Source: Streptomyces sp. CB01635
Lineage (GTDB): Bacteria; Actinomycetota; Actinomycetes; Streptomycetales; Streptomycetaceae
Assembly (NCBI RefSeq): GCF_002803065.1
Contig: NZ_NNBL01000003.1
Coordinates: 62,001-126,000, forward strand
Direction of reading: 5' to 3'
Length of the DNA stretch: 64,000 nucleotides
A program made the position numbers and the translations under genes. How positions within the stretch are numbered: position 1 is the first letter of the stretch; the number at the start of each line of letters is the position of its first letter. The notes beneath the pieces are model-generated. The model did not search any database. It worked only from the letters and a program-made list of their open reading frames with translations, and was not told the DNA's origin. Below, in pieces: positions 35,104 to 42,402 of this stretch.

Positions 35104-35492
35104 GCTAGCAGGAAGAATCGATCTCGTGGCCAACGCACTGCAGGAATTGGTGAAGAGCCGGCTGGAGCAGCAGGGCTGGTCCTATGGTGACGTGGCCCGG
35201 CGCGGCGGCATCCCGCGATCCACCGTTCACCATCTGGCGACCGTCGCGCAGGTGGCCCGTATGCCGCAGCAAGCCACCCTCGAAGGCCTGGCCCGGGGAC
35301 TGGAACTGCCCCTGGACTCGGTACGGAGGGCCGCCGCCGAAGCCTGCGGTATCCACCTCTACTTCGAGGACCCCGCCGACACCACGTCCGACCCGGAGAT
35401 CGCCACCCTCATCGCCAGCGTCCAGCGCCTGTCCGACGCCGACCGCCGCCACGTCACCGCACTCGTCGAGTCCCTCCTGCGCAGCACCCCCG
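35104..35492 (+). repeat. Outer inverted duplication, left copy (389 bp)
   Basis: Nearly identical (only a few substitutions seen) to the reverse complement of 41452-41840. Both copies are 389 bp and break sharply: just before GCTAGCAGGAAG at one end and after CAGCACCCCCG at the other. It covers almost the whole XRE-type gene. Confidence 0.95.
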
Positions 35493-35530
35493 ACCCTGAC
35501 ACCCCGACAGACTCCGGCTCCGGAGACTGA
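35126..35530 (+). CDS. XRE-type helix-turn-helix protein, copy 1
   Basis: 134 residues. HTH at about residues 15-65 (WSYGDVARRGGIPRSTVHHL and QATLEGLARGLELPLDSVRR), then IHLYFEDPADTTSDPEIATL and an acidic end. Probable DNA-binding regulator of the short Streptomyces type; it may also act in abi- or whiJ-like switches, which is a guess. GTG 35126 with AGGAAG upstream; an upstream TTG at 35099 would add 9 residues. A copy differing in one residue over the shared part (V to I) and in the last residues lies at 41438-41818. Confidence 0.8.
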   Translation: MANALQELVKSRLEQQGWSYGDVARRGGIPRSTVHHLATVAQVARMPQQATLEGLARGLELPLDSVRRAAAEACGIHLYFEDPADTTSDPEIATLIASVQRLSDADRRHVTALVESLLRSTPDPDTPTDSGSGD

Positions 35531-35558
35531 TGGGCGGTGTCGGGCCGTTCTCCGCCCG

Positions 35559-35792
35559 TCACCGGAGGATCCGCAGCCATCTGATCACCGCGGCCACCGT
35601 CTGGTAGTCGAGCTCGGCGATCCGGGTGACGGCGTGGTAGTCGGTCATCCGTGCCGTGATGCAGGCCGCGTCCAGGGCACAGTGCAGCATCACCTGGTGC
35701 GCCTGAGTGGCCGGCAGGTCCCCCTCCATGCGCATCTGGGGGCGCAGCAGCGCGGAGATGGGCAGCGGGGGCGTGGGGTGTTCCAGGGTCAT
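35559..35792 (-). CDS. Small hypothetical protein (77 aa)
   Basis: 77 residues from ATG 35792 with AGAGGA ahead. Proline-rich N-terminus, then helical: MRMEGDLPATQAHQVMLHCA, YHAVTRIAELDYQTVAAVIR. No membrane helix or signal. Convergent with the XRE gene. Its right end touches the IS3 remnant by 14 bp. I do not know a family. Confidence 0.6.
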   Translation of the reverse strand: MTLEHPTPPLPISALLRPQMRMEGDLPATQAHQVMLHCALDAACITARMTDYHAVTRIAELDYQTVAAVIRWLRILR

Positions 35793-35805
35793 GTTCCGGT
35801 TCCTC

Positions 35806-36398
35806 TCAGGAAGGGGTGCCGTCACCGGTGCGCCCCTGGATACCGGCCCGGCGCATGAGGAGTTCCACCGTCCCGTGGCTGACGGCGATCCCGTAGGTCC
35901 GGGTGAGTTCGCTGTGGATGCGCCGGTATCCGTGGGTGGCGCCGGAGGCGGCGTGGATGGTGGTGATGAGTTCGGTGAGCCAGGTGTGACGGATTGACCG
36001 GGCGGAGGGACGGCGGGCGCGCCAGGTGAAGTAGCCGGACTCGGTCACGCCGAGCGCCCGGGTGGCGGTCCGCACGGGCAGCCCTTCGCCGGCCATCACG
36101 TGGACTGCCTCGAATCGCCTTTTGGGGACACCACATCGCGCAGCAGCTCGGTCGCGCGCCGGAGGGCGGCGAGCTCGGACTCCAGTTGGGCGATACGCCG
36201 GCGTGCGGCCCTGAGGTCTGTCCCCGTGGACGGCTCGGGCCCTCCTCTGCTGAGGTGCGGCAGGTGCCGGCGCCGCCACTGGTAGACCGTCTGGTCGCTG
36301 AGGCCGAGAGCGACGGCGACCTTCTTCACGGGCTCGCCGTCGGCGAGCAGGTCCAGGGCCTTGCGGCGCAGTTCGGGCGGGTATCGCATGGGTCGCAT
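35806..36398 (-). mobile_element. IS3-family element: intact OrfA, truncated OrfB
   Basis: OrfA (36398-36096) is 100 residues with HTH KALDLLADGEPVKKVAVALG LSDQTVYQWRRRH and a coiled-coil end (QLESELAALRRATELLR). OrfB continues in the -1 frame through a slippery CCCCAAAAGG at 36118-36127, giving KRRFEAVHVMAGEGLPV, then TESGYFTWRARRPS and THGYRRIHSELTRTYG, but stops after about 105 residues at 35806 (GRTGDGTPS), before the DDE core. The frameshift layout is typical of IS3; the element is dead unless complemented. Confidence 0.85.
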
Positions 36399-36492
36399 GG
36401 GCGTTGTCTCTGGGGAGGTCGGCCCCCGGGTCCGGGAGAGCAGGCCCGGGCCCGGGGAGGCGGTGGGCTCCGTGGGCCCGGAGCGCCGGGGG

Positions 36493-37170
36493 CTAGTCGA
36501 TGTGACGCCGGAGGGTGACGGTGGGCCGCAGGCCCAGTGGGTCGACGGTCTTGCCGTGCGGCGCGGCTGCCACCCCGTGCTGGAGAAGGCTCACGATCTC
36601 GGCGGCCAGGGCGTCGGCGTGGCCCTTGACGACGTCGATCGGCTCGCGACTGCGTTCCAGCGCGGCCAGCCGCCGTTCGTACGCGCCGAGCTTGTTTCTG
36701 GTCGCCGAGCTCAGCGTGAACCGGTACGGGGTCGAGACGATGAACTGGTAGGCGCCGGCGAAGGTCTCGCAGCCCTCGCAGTGGTCGTTGACTGCCTTGC
36801 TGGTGTTCGAGGCGTTGAGTCGCGCGGCCCCGTTCGTGGTGACGATTTGGAAGGACAGCGCGATCGACCGGCAGGGCGCGTCGATCGAACAGCCGACGGA
36901 GCGGGCGATCGCCCGGTTGCGTACGCCGGCGCCCACGACCGTGCCGAGCTGATGGATCGTGAACTCCTCGTCGTGGTCGATGCGGTGTCTGGGGTTGGCC
37001 AGGGACCGTGCCTCGTCCACGGCGATGCCGACGCCACTGGTGATGCGGGATCCGGTCGCCGCACCCGCTGGGGTCACGGTGGCGAGGCCGGTCAGGCAGA
37101 CGGTGGTCAGCATGCCCAGGCGCATGGCCGTCCGGCCGACTGTGCTGGTGCGTGGCTTTCGGTGGCTCAC
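36493..37170 (-). CDS. Secreted cysteine-containing protein of the M50/peptide operon
   Basis: 225 residues with a Sec-type signal peptide (LGMLTTVCLTGLATVTPAGA, about residues 18-37). The mature part has two close cysteine pairs (GCSIDAPC and HCEGC) and the pattern IALSFQIVTTNGAARLNASN followed by TSKAVN and later AGAYQFIVST. From memory, actinomycete proteins next to similar metalloproteases carry repeats of this N-x-S/A-x-A-V-N ... CxxC ... A-x-Q type; I know no experimental function. GTG 37170 has AAGGAGA 6 bp ahead. Last gene of the operon, 95 bp after the protease. Confidence 0.7.
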   Translation of the reverse strand: MSHRKPRTSTVGRTAMRLGMLTTVCLTGLATVTPAGAATGSRITSGVGIAVDEARSLANPRHRIDHDEEFTIHQLGTVVGAGVRNRAIARSVGCSIDAPCRSIALSFQIVTTNGAARLNASNTSKAVNDHCEGCETFAGAYQFIVSTPYRFTLSSATRNKLGAYERRLAALERSREPIDVVKGHADALAAEIVSLLQHGVAAAPHGKTVDPLGLRPTVTLRRHID

Positions 37171-37265
37171 TGAAGTTCTCCTTTTGCGGGTGTACGAGCG
37201 GCACGGGGCCGGGGAGGTTCGCCGGGGTTCACGGCTGTTCATCGGGGGGTTGTGGGCCCCGGGAT

Positions 37266-39131
37266 TCACCAGGTGAAGGGGTCGGGGAAGCTCTCGGTGG
37301 GCAGCGGCGGGGAGGGGCTTGTCGAGGGCGGGGCCGACGGCGAGACGCTCGGCGTACCGGCCGAGGGGCTGGGACCGGACGGTGCCGGACTCTGCCTGCG
37401 GCTCGGGGTCGGGCTCGAAGTCGCCTTCTTGGGTGTCGGGGCGGCCGTCTTGGTCGCGTCCTCGGCCGACGGGGAACCGCTCGCCGTGTCGGCCTCGTCG
37501 GACGGACTGGCATCGGGCGTCGGCGAGAGCAGGCTCGCCTCCGGCGACGGGCCGGTGAGGAGGGGCGAGTCCGGCCGGGCGTCGTCCTGCGGCGCCTCGT
37601 CCGAGTCCGACGGCGATGCCGTCGCGCGGAGCGTTGGCACACCGGGCTGGAGAATGGGGACGATGGGTGGCTGTGGCGGCAGCGGTTTGGGCGTCATCCC
37701 GCCCAGCCATGCCGCGCCGAGCGCGGTGCCCGCGGCCAGTACGCCGGCGCAGATGACCAGGCGAAGCCGGAGGTTTCCCTTGGTGGCGCGGAGGGTTGCC
37801 CGGACGAGCCGCCCGGTCAGACGCACGGTGAGATACCCTGCGCCGGCCAAAGGGCACAGGATCATGAACCCTCCGACGACGCCGACGAGTCCGGCCGCGA
37901 TCTCCCCGTCGGCGAAGGCGAACCAGGTTCCGGTCGCCTGCTCGGCCAGCGAACGCAGCCCGGTGGCGAGCAGGCGCGGGAGGTTCCACAGGACGTAACC
38001 GAGCTCGCCGATGATCAGCGGCACCATGGTCAGCACCCAGATGGTCACGATGACCCGTGCGGAGCGCTTGAGACCGGCCACCTCCGGGGTGACCGGCCGG
38101 CCCGGCAGCATGCTCAGGAGGATGGGTTTGATCTTGCCGTAGAGGTCGGGGATCCCTGCGAGGTCACCGAGGATGTAGTAGCCGTCCAGCCGGACCGCCG
38201 GCATCAGTTGTTCGAGGATCTCGAAGTGCACCAGGTAGACCGCGCCGAGGAAGAAGGGCTGGCCGGTGAGGAGGTAGGCGCCGGCCAGCCCTAGTACGAA
38301 GACGACGTTGAAGTAGACCCCGCCCAGGTCGGTGCGGATCCGGCCGGCCCGGTTGATGCGGTAGACGTCGGTGACGTCGGTATACATCGAGGGCCAGATC
38401 AGGAAGAGGCCGAACCCGATGCTTCCGGGGCGCGCGCCCCCGTACCGGCAGGCCGAGGCGTGACCGAACTCGTGGAACACGAGCGAGGCTACGATCAGCG
38501 CGAAGACGGCCAGCATAAGGACGGGTTGCTCCAGCACCTGGAGCACCGGCTGCATTGCGCCGTGGTAGCCGAACAGCCAGACGTCCAGCACGGTGACCGC
38601 CGCCAGCACCAGGGCCACCACGGAGGGCCGGTGCAGCCAGGCCAGAGCCGTGGCGATACGCGCGACCTGTCGCTCGCGGAAGATCACCCGGTGGCCCTTG
38701 AGGACCAGGAGGAGGTCGGACCGGGGACCGGTGGCGACCTGCTCGTCCGCCTGCTCGAACGGGACGGTGAGACCGAGCGGTTCGAGCTTGTGCTCCACGA
38801 GGTAGTGGATGTTGTCGGCGCTGATCTCGCGTCCGAAGCGGCCGCTGACCCGGTGGGACATGCTCTCGGTGTCGCGTACGCCGTCGATGGCTTCGACCAC
38901 GAGATAGAGCAGCCGGGAGAGCTGGACCACCTGTCCGTCCTCCCGCCGGACCAGATACTTGCGTTCCGTGGAACCGGATCCCTGGTACTCGCCCAGGCGT
39001 TGAAGCCCTGCGCCGAGTCGCGGGACGGGGAAGTGCGGTTCCTCGTACACGTTCCCGGGAAACGTTTTGTCTGCGTCCCGGACCGCCGTCCCCATGGGAG
39101 CGGGGTCATGGGCCCCCTGACCGTCGGCCAT
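37266..39131 (-). CDS. Membrane M50-type zinc metalloprotease with PqqD-like N-terminus
   Basis: 621 residues from ATG 39131 (GGGAGG upstream). Residues about 50-120 resemble a PqqD-type winged fold (KYLVRREDGQVVQLSRLLYL, then SADNIHYLVEHKLEPLGL), the RiPP-recognition fold. About ten hydrophobic helices follow; the zinc motif is HEFGH at about 220-224 in FALIVASLVFHEFGHASACR, with a conserved Asp in VRLDGYYILGDLAG. The final about 140 residues are Pro/Ser/Thr-rich, probably extracytoplasmic. This is the putative peptide zinc metalloprotease group, believed to cleave small peptides. Transcribed downstream of two peptide genes and upstream of a secreted protein. Confidence 0.85.
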   Translation of the reverse strand: MADGQGAHDPAPMGTAVRDADKTFPGNVYEEPHFPVPRLGAGLQRLGEYQGSGSTERKYLVRREDGQVVQLSRLLYLVVEAIDGVRDTESMSHRVSGRFGREISADNIHYLVEHKLEPLGLTVPFEQADEQVATGPRSDLLLVLKGHRVIFRERQVARIATALAWLHRPSVVALVLAAVTVLDVWLFGYHGAMQPVLQVLEQPVLMLAVFALIVASLVFHEFGHASACRYGGARPGSIGFGLFLIWPSMYTDVTDVYRINRAGRIRTDLGGVYFNVVFVLGLAGAYLLTGQPFFLGAVYLVHFEILEQLMPAVRLDGYYILGDLAGIPDLYGKIKPILLSMLPGRPVTPEVAGLKRSARVIVTIWVLTMVPLIIGELGYVLWNLPRLLATGLRSLAEQATGTWFAFADGEIAAGLVGVVGGFMILCPLAGAGYLTVRLTGRLVRATLRATKGNLRLRLVICAGVLAAGTALGAAWLGGMTPKPLPPQPPIVPILQPGVPTLRATASPSDSDEAPQDDARPDSPLLTGPSPEASLLSPTPDASPSDEADTASGSPSAEDATKTAAPTPKKATSSPTPSRRQSPAPSGPSPSAGTPSVSPSAPPSTSPSPPLPTESFPDPFTW

Positions 39132-39198
39132 CGTCCTGCCCTCCCTCCCCGGTGCGGACCGCGTCGCCACGAACACGGTCCGCACGTGTCGGGTGCCG

Positions 39199-39411
39199 TT
39201 ACTGGCTGATGTTGATCGTCTGGTTGGCCTCGGAGGCGGCGATGGCCTCGGGGGAGTTGAGGTTCGCCGCCAGCGAGTTGTTGTGGGCGTCGACGTAGGC
39301 GACGTGCCGCGTCACGTTGGTCGTCTTGACGAAGCTGAACTTCAGCCGGCCCAGGGCCTCACGGCCGGGCAGCAGTTCCGCGGACTCTTCGTTGAGCTGT
39401 TCGTTGTTCAT
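39199..39411 (-). CDS. Candidate peptide precursor, copy B (70 aa)
   Basis: 70 residues from ATG 39411 (AGAGG ahead). An N-terminal acidic part, ELLPGREALGRLKFSFVKTT, then NVTRHVAYVDAHNNSLAAN and an Asn/Gln-rich end ANQTINISQ. No signal peptide, no Cys, no membrane helix. It shares 32 consecutive residues with the gene upstream, while the tails differ, the usual pattern of a conserved leader and a variable core. Distance to the protease gene is 67 bp, so cotranscription is likely. It could be a processed or modified peptide, or a small structural protein; no family name is known to me. Confidence 0.75.
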   Translation of the reverse strand: MNNEQLNEESAELLPGREALGRLKFSFVKTTNVTRHVAYVDAHNNSLAANLNSPEAIAASEANQTINISQ

Positions 39412-39441
39412 GGTGAAACCTCTTTCGGGATGAAGGGTCGG

Positions 39442-39657
39442 TTACTGGTGGACGTTGATGGTCTGGGTGCCCGCGGACTGGGCGATGGCCTCGGGGGAGC
39501 AGGCGTTCACGGCGAGCGAGTTGTTCTGGGCCTGGACGTAGGCGACGTGCCGCGTCACGTTGGTCGTCTTGACGAAGCTGAACTTCAGCCGGCCCAGGGC
39601 CTCGCGGCCGGGCAGCAGCTCTGCGGACTCCGCGTCCAGCTCACGCATGCCGAGCAT
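39442..39657 (-). CDS. Candidate peptide precursor, copy A (71 aa)
   Basis: 71 residues from ATG 39657 with AAAGGA ahead. Same conserved block as copy B, then YVQAQNNSLAVNACSPEAIA and the end TQTINVHQ; here one Cys is present. First gene of the operon: peptide A, peptide B (30 bp gap), protease, secreted protein. The nucleotide identity between the two peptide genes is almost complete over the shared part, implying recent duplication. Promoter region is 39658-39934. Confidence 0.75.
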   Translation of the reverse strand: MLGMRELDAESAELLPGREALGRLKFSFVKTTNVTRHVAYVQAQNNSLAVNACSPEAIAQSAGTQTINVHQ

Positions 39658-39934
39658 GGTGGTTCCTTTACTGAATGGGCATGGACGGTCACATCCGATC
39701 CCGGACGTCCATCCATGCCGGACGATCTGTCTGACGAGATTGGACAGTAGACCGTCCAAGAACCTCGGACAACCACTTCACGCACATCGCCCCTCACCGG
39801 ACACATCGCCCATCGGGGGAAACGGCAGGTGAGGGCGCGAATAGCCGGATATGAACTCCGCCCGACACGCGTCGCACTCCCACCCGATTGGGTCAACTAG
39901 GGGCCATCCGGCCCAGGTTGTGCGGCTCCACCAC
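39658..39934. promoter_or_regulatory. Divergent promoter region of the peptide operon and the 86-residue gene
   Basis: 277 bp. Contains TTGGAC-N8-GTCCAA at 39740-39759 and a pair of distant arms GGACGGTC (39683-39690) and GACCGTCC (39750-39757), possible operator sites. GGCTATCCTCTCG at 39935, shared with the right-hand copy (41358-41370), may contain a -10 element (TATCCT) for the 86-residue gene. Confidence 0.5.
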
Positions 39935-39995
39935 GGCTATCCTCTCGACCCCCAAGACGGGTGAACCACCCGAAACCTCCGCGAGAGGGGTGCAC

Positions 39996-40256
39996 GTGCT
40001 TGTCGTCCAAGGAGTGTCCGCGACCGCCGTCGTACGCGACAGAACGGGAGAGCCGGTGGTCCTGCTCTCCGGCGAACTCCCCGAGGCCCTCACCCCTGCC
40101 GCACTCGACGAGCTGCTGAACCTGGCCGCCGCGGTGCTCGACGCGGAGGAGCTGCGGCTGTTCCGAAGCTGCCTGTCCGCACTGCACTGCGGCGAGAAAC
40201 TCGACGAACGCCGTATCGAGGTCAGCGGAGCCGTCCTGACCGTCTACCGAAGCTGA
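39996..40256 (+). CDS. Small hypothetical protein (86 aa), copy 1
   Basis: 86 residues. Looks like a compact alpha/beta protein: ATAVVRDRTGEPVVLLSGEL, then PAALDELLNLAAAVLDAEEL, a central RSCLSALHCGEKL with two cysteines, and ending SGAVLTVYRS. GTG 39996 is chosen because GAGAGGGG stands 5 bp before it and the right copy has the same layout. Nearly identical to 41045-41305 (two substitutions in the N-terminal part). Function unknown; in the right copy it follows the XRE gene directly. Confidence 0.7.
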   Translation: MLVVQGVSATAVVRDRTGEPVVLLSGELPEALTPAALDELLNLAAAVLDAEELRLFRSCLSALHCGEKLDERRIEVSGAVLTVYRS

Positions 40257-40653
40257 CCGCACTGAACCGACTGCGCACAACGCGGGGCGAATACGCTGCG
40301 GCAGATTTCCGTTTCCGCAGGGCAGAACTCCCCGCTTATGGAAACGGCAGGGAATTCTTCAACGCATTACCCGGGGCGGGCCAGAAGCTTTTTTGATATT
40401 TCACGGAGGCTCGCAACACGGCTGCGACATACCGGAGTTGCTTCACCCTGAAGAGTGTTTCCGGACCCCGCGGAAGCGAGACCCGGAAATACCCGGTAAG
40501 TAAAGCTCAGAGCATGTTTTGGGCGCCGCGGAACCCGACATCGGCTGTGGTCCGGTAAGTCGTCCATAGCCGGTTGGATGAACGAGTGGAGAGTCGTTGC
40601 CGAGTAATGTCTGGCACGCCATCCGGCAATTCATCGAAACAAGGAGAAACACG
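40257..40653. other. Intergenic region before the secreted small protein
   Basis: About 400 bp, AT-richer than average, with a T-run in GAAGCTTTTTTGATATTTC at 40383-40401, possibly terminating the 86-residue gene after a GC-rich stem. The last 100 bp probably contain the promoter of the secreted protein. No gene. Confidence 0.4.
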
Positions 40654-40959
40654 GTGAGAAAACTGGCACGCGCCACCGCGACGGCCGCCCTGACCGTCGC
40701 AGCGATCGCCATCCCCCTGACGGGCACGGCCATGGCCTCCACCGCGACGGCCGCCCCGGCCCAAACCCACCGGCTCCTGCACAAGGCCGCTCTCCACAAC
40801 AACGGCTGGTGCGGGGACTACCGGTACAACCGGCACCACCGCGGCCACTACTGGAGCCGGTGGGACGACAACTGCGGCTACCGCAAGGACTGGAGGGGCC
40901 ACCGCCACGTCAACTACCGCGGCTACGACGACTACAGGAACTGTGACCGTGACTTCTGA
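40654..40959 (+). CDS. Small secreted aromatic/His/Arg-rich protein
   Basis: 101 residues with a Sec signal (about residues 1-30: basic start, LTVAAIAIPLTGTAMASTA). The mature part is dominated by Trp, Tyr, His, Arg, Asn and Asp (NNGWCGDYRYNRHHRGHYWS, RWDDNCGYRKDWRGHRHVNY) with three cysteines. GTG 40654 has AAGGAG 7 bp ahead. It may bind metals or surfaces, or act as a spore or aerial-cell surface protein; none is proven. Followed by a strong hairpin. Confidence 0.7.
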   Translation: MRKLARATATAALTVAAIAIPLTGTAMASTATAAPAQTHRLLHKAALHNNGWCGDYRYNRHHRGHYWSRWDDNCGYRKDWRGHRHVNYRGYDDYRNCDRDF

Positions 40960-40995
40960 TCCGGTCTGATCGGGCCCGATGCGGGGCGCACCCGA

Positions 40996-41032
40996 CGCGG
41001 GGCCCCCGGGAGTAACTCCCGGGGGCCCCGCG
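40996..41032. terminator. 17-bp perfect hairpin between convergent genes
   Basis: CGCGGGGCCCCCGGGAG - TAA - CTCCCGGGGGCCCCGCG. It separates the plus-strand secreted protein (ends 40959) from the minus-strand 86-residue gene (ends 41045). Confidence 0.9.
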
Positions 41033-41044
41033 ACCGTGTCCGGA

Positions 41045-41305
41045 TCAGCTTCGGTAGACGGTCAGGACGGCTCCGCTGACCTCGATACGGCGTTCGTCGA
41101 GTTTCTCGCCGCAGTGCAGTGCGGACAGGCAGCTTCGGAACAGCCGCAGCTCCTCCGCGTCGAGCACCGCGGCGGCCAGGTTCAGCAGCTCGTCGAGTGC
41201 GGCAGGGGTGAGGGCCTCGGGGAGTTCGCCGGAGAGCAGGACCACCGGCTCTCCCGTTCTGTCGCGTACGACGGCGGTCGCGAACACTCCATGGACGACA
41301 AGCAC
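41045..41305 (-). CDS. Small hypothetical protein (86 aa), copy 2
   Basis: Reverse-oriented copy of 39996-40256; identical except Q to H and S to F near the N-terminus. GTG 41305 with GAGAGG upstream. The shared sequence continues upstream to a GGCTATCCTCTCG block (41358-41370). It follows the XRE gene copy 2 at 132 bp, in the same direction, which probably represents the original gene order. Confidence 0.7.
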   Translation of the reverse strand: MLVVHGVFATAVVRDRTGEPVVLLSGELPEALTPAALDELLNLAAAVLDAEELRLFRSCLSALHCGEKLDERRIEVSGAVLTVYRS

Positions 41306-41437
41306 GTAGACCCCCCTCTCCCTGGAGGCTTCGGGCGGTTCAACGCGGCCCGTGCGACGAGAGGATAGCCCCAATGGAACGATTTTTACGGCGATCTGAT
41401 GCTTCGCCACACAATGGACGCCCGTGCGGGGAAACCC

Positions 41438-41818
41438 CTAGCGGGGACCGCCGGGGGTGCTGCGCAGGAGGGACTCGATGAGTGCGGTGACGTGGCGGCG
41501 GTCGGCGTCGGACAGGCGCTGGACGCTGGCGATGAGGGTGGCGATCTCCGGGTCGGACGTGGTGTCGGCGGGGTCCTCGAAGTAGAGGTGGATTCCGCAG
41601 GCTTCGGCGGCGGCTCTCCGTACCGAGTCCAGGGGCAGTTCCAGTCCCCGGGCCAGGCCTTCGAGGGTGGCTTGCTGCGGCATACGGGCCACCTGCGCGA
41701 CGGTCGCCAGATGGTGAACGGTGGATCGCGGGATGCCGCCGCGCCGGGCCACGTCGCCATAGGACCAGCCCTGCTGCTCCAGCCGGCTCTTCACCAATTC
41801 CTGCAGTGCGTTGGCCAC
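41438..41818 (-). CDS. XRE-type helix-turn-helix protein, copy 2
   Basis: 126 residues. Copy of the protein at 35126-35530 over its whole HTH part, with one V to I change; the C-terminus is shorter (ends STPGGPR, instead of STPDPDTPTDSGSGD). GTG 41818 with AGGAAG upstream. In this copy the 86-residue gene follows directly downstream, unlike copy 1. Confidence 0.8.
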   Translation of the reverse strand: MANALQELVKSRLEQQGWSYGDVARRGGIPRSTVHHLATVAQVARMPQQATLEGLARGLELPLDSVRRAAAEACGIHLYFEDPADTTSDPEIATLIASVQRLSDADRRHVTALIESLLRSTPGGPR

Positions 41819-41840
41819 GAGATCGATTCTTCCTGCTAGC
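41452..41840 (-). repeat. Outer inverted duplication, right copy (389 bp)
   Basis: Partner of 35104-35492 in opposite orientation. Sequence outside the 389 bp differs completely at both ends. Confidence 0.95.
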
Positions 41841-41842
41841 AA

Positions 41843-42402
41843 GGCGGTTGAGCAAACACTCTTGAACGGCTTGCCATCAGGTGCTACGGGGACTGGCGTC
41901 CAATGTCGTTGGACACTCTGCCCGGAGGCACCACGACCGCTGGGTTCAACGCTTCGCCGCCTGCTCCGTCACGCCCGGCGCCCTCGCATCGCTGCCAGCC
42001 GCGTCACCTCCGGTACCCCCCCGCAGCAGCCTCTCCCCCCGCTCTTGGAACTCCCTCCCGCAGCACCGCCGCATCCGCCCCGGTCGGCCGCCGATACACC
42101 GGCTCGCCCGAGAACCGGGCCACGTCCGCCGCCCCCGCCTCTCTCCCCTCACGAATGACGAGGCCGAGTAGCCGCTGACCTGGACCGGGGCCACTCCATG
42201 GCCGCGGCAGTCCGGGATGGCACCAGGCCTGCTTCCTCCGGACCGAGCGATCCAGTATCAGAGTGGCCACCAATCAGGGGGAGGCCCCAAGAACGTCGGG
42301 ACCGCCGCCTAGCTCGCTGACATGGGCCGGCTACACGCCGGCTGGCCAAGATCCCGGCCGGCTGCGGCGGTTGGCCGCCAGAGCCGGCCGCGCGCACCGC
42401 CC
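41843..42402. other. Intergenic region without a supported gene
   Basis: About 560 bp downstream of the lipoprotein gene and upstream of the XRE gene. Proline-rich frames without ribosome site or family likeness. The promoter of XRE copy 2 should lie at its left edge. Confidence 0.4.

Noticed and set aside
36493..37989. Long upstream extension of the secreted-protein frame
   Set aside because: It would read antisense-like frames through the protease gene; the GTG at 37170 with AAGGAGA and a signal peptide is the proper start.
39199..39657. Lasso peptide, lanthipeptide or sactipeptide precursors
   Set aside because: No B/C proteins, Lan enzymes or radical SAM genes nearby, and copy B has no cysteine.
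35104..41840. Reading the inverted XRE copies as ends of a transposon
   Set aside because: The duplicated segments are genes, not short terminal repeats, and no transposase with intact core lies between them.
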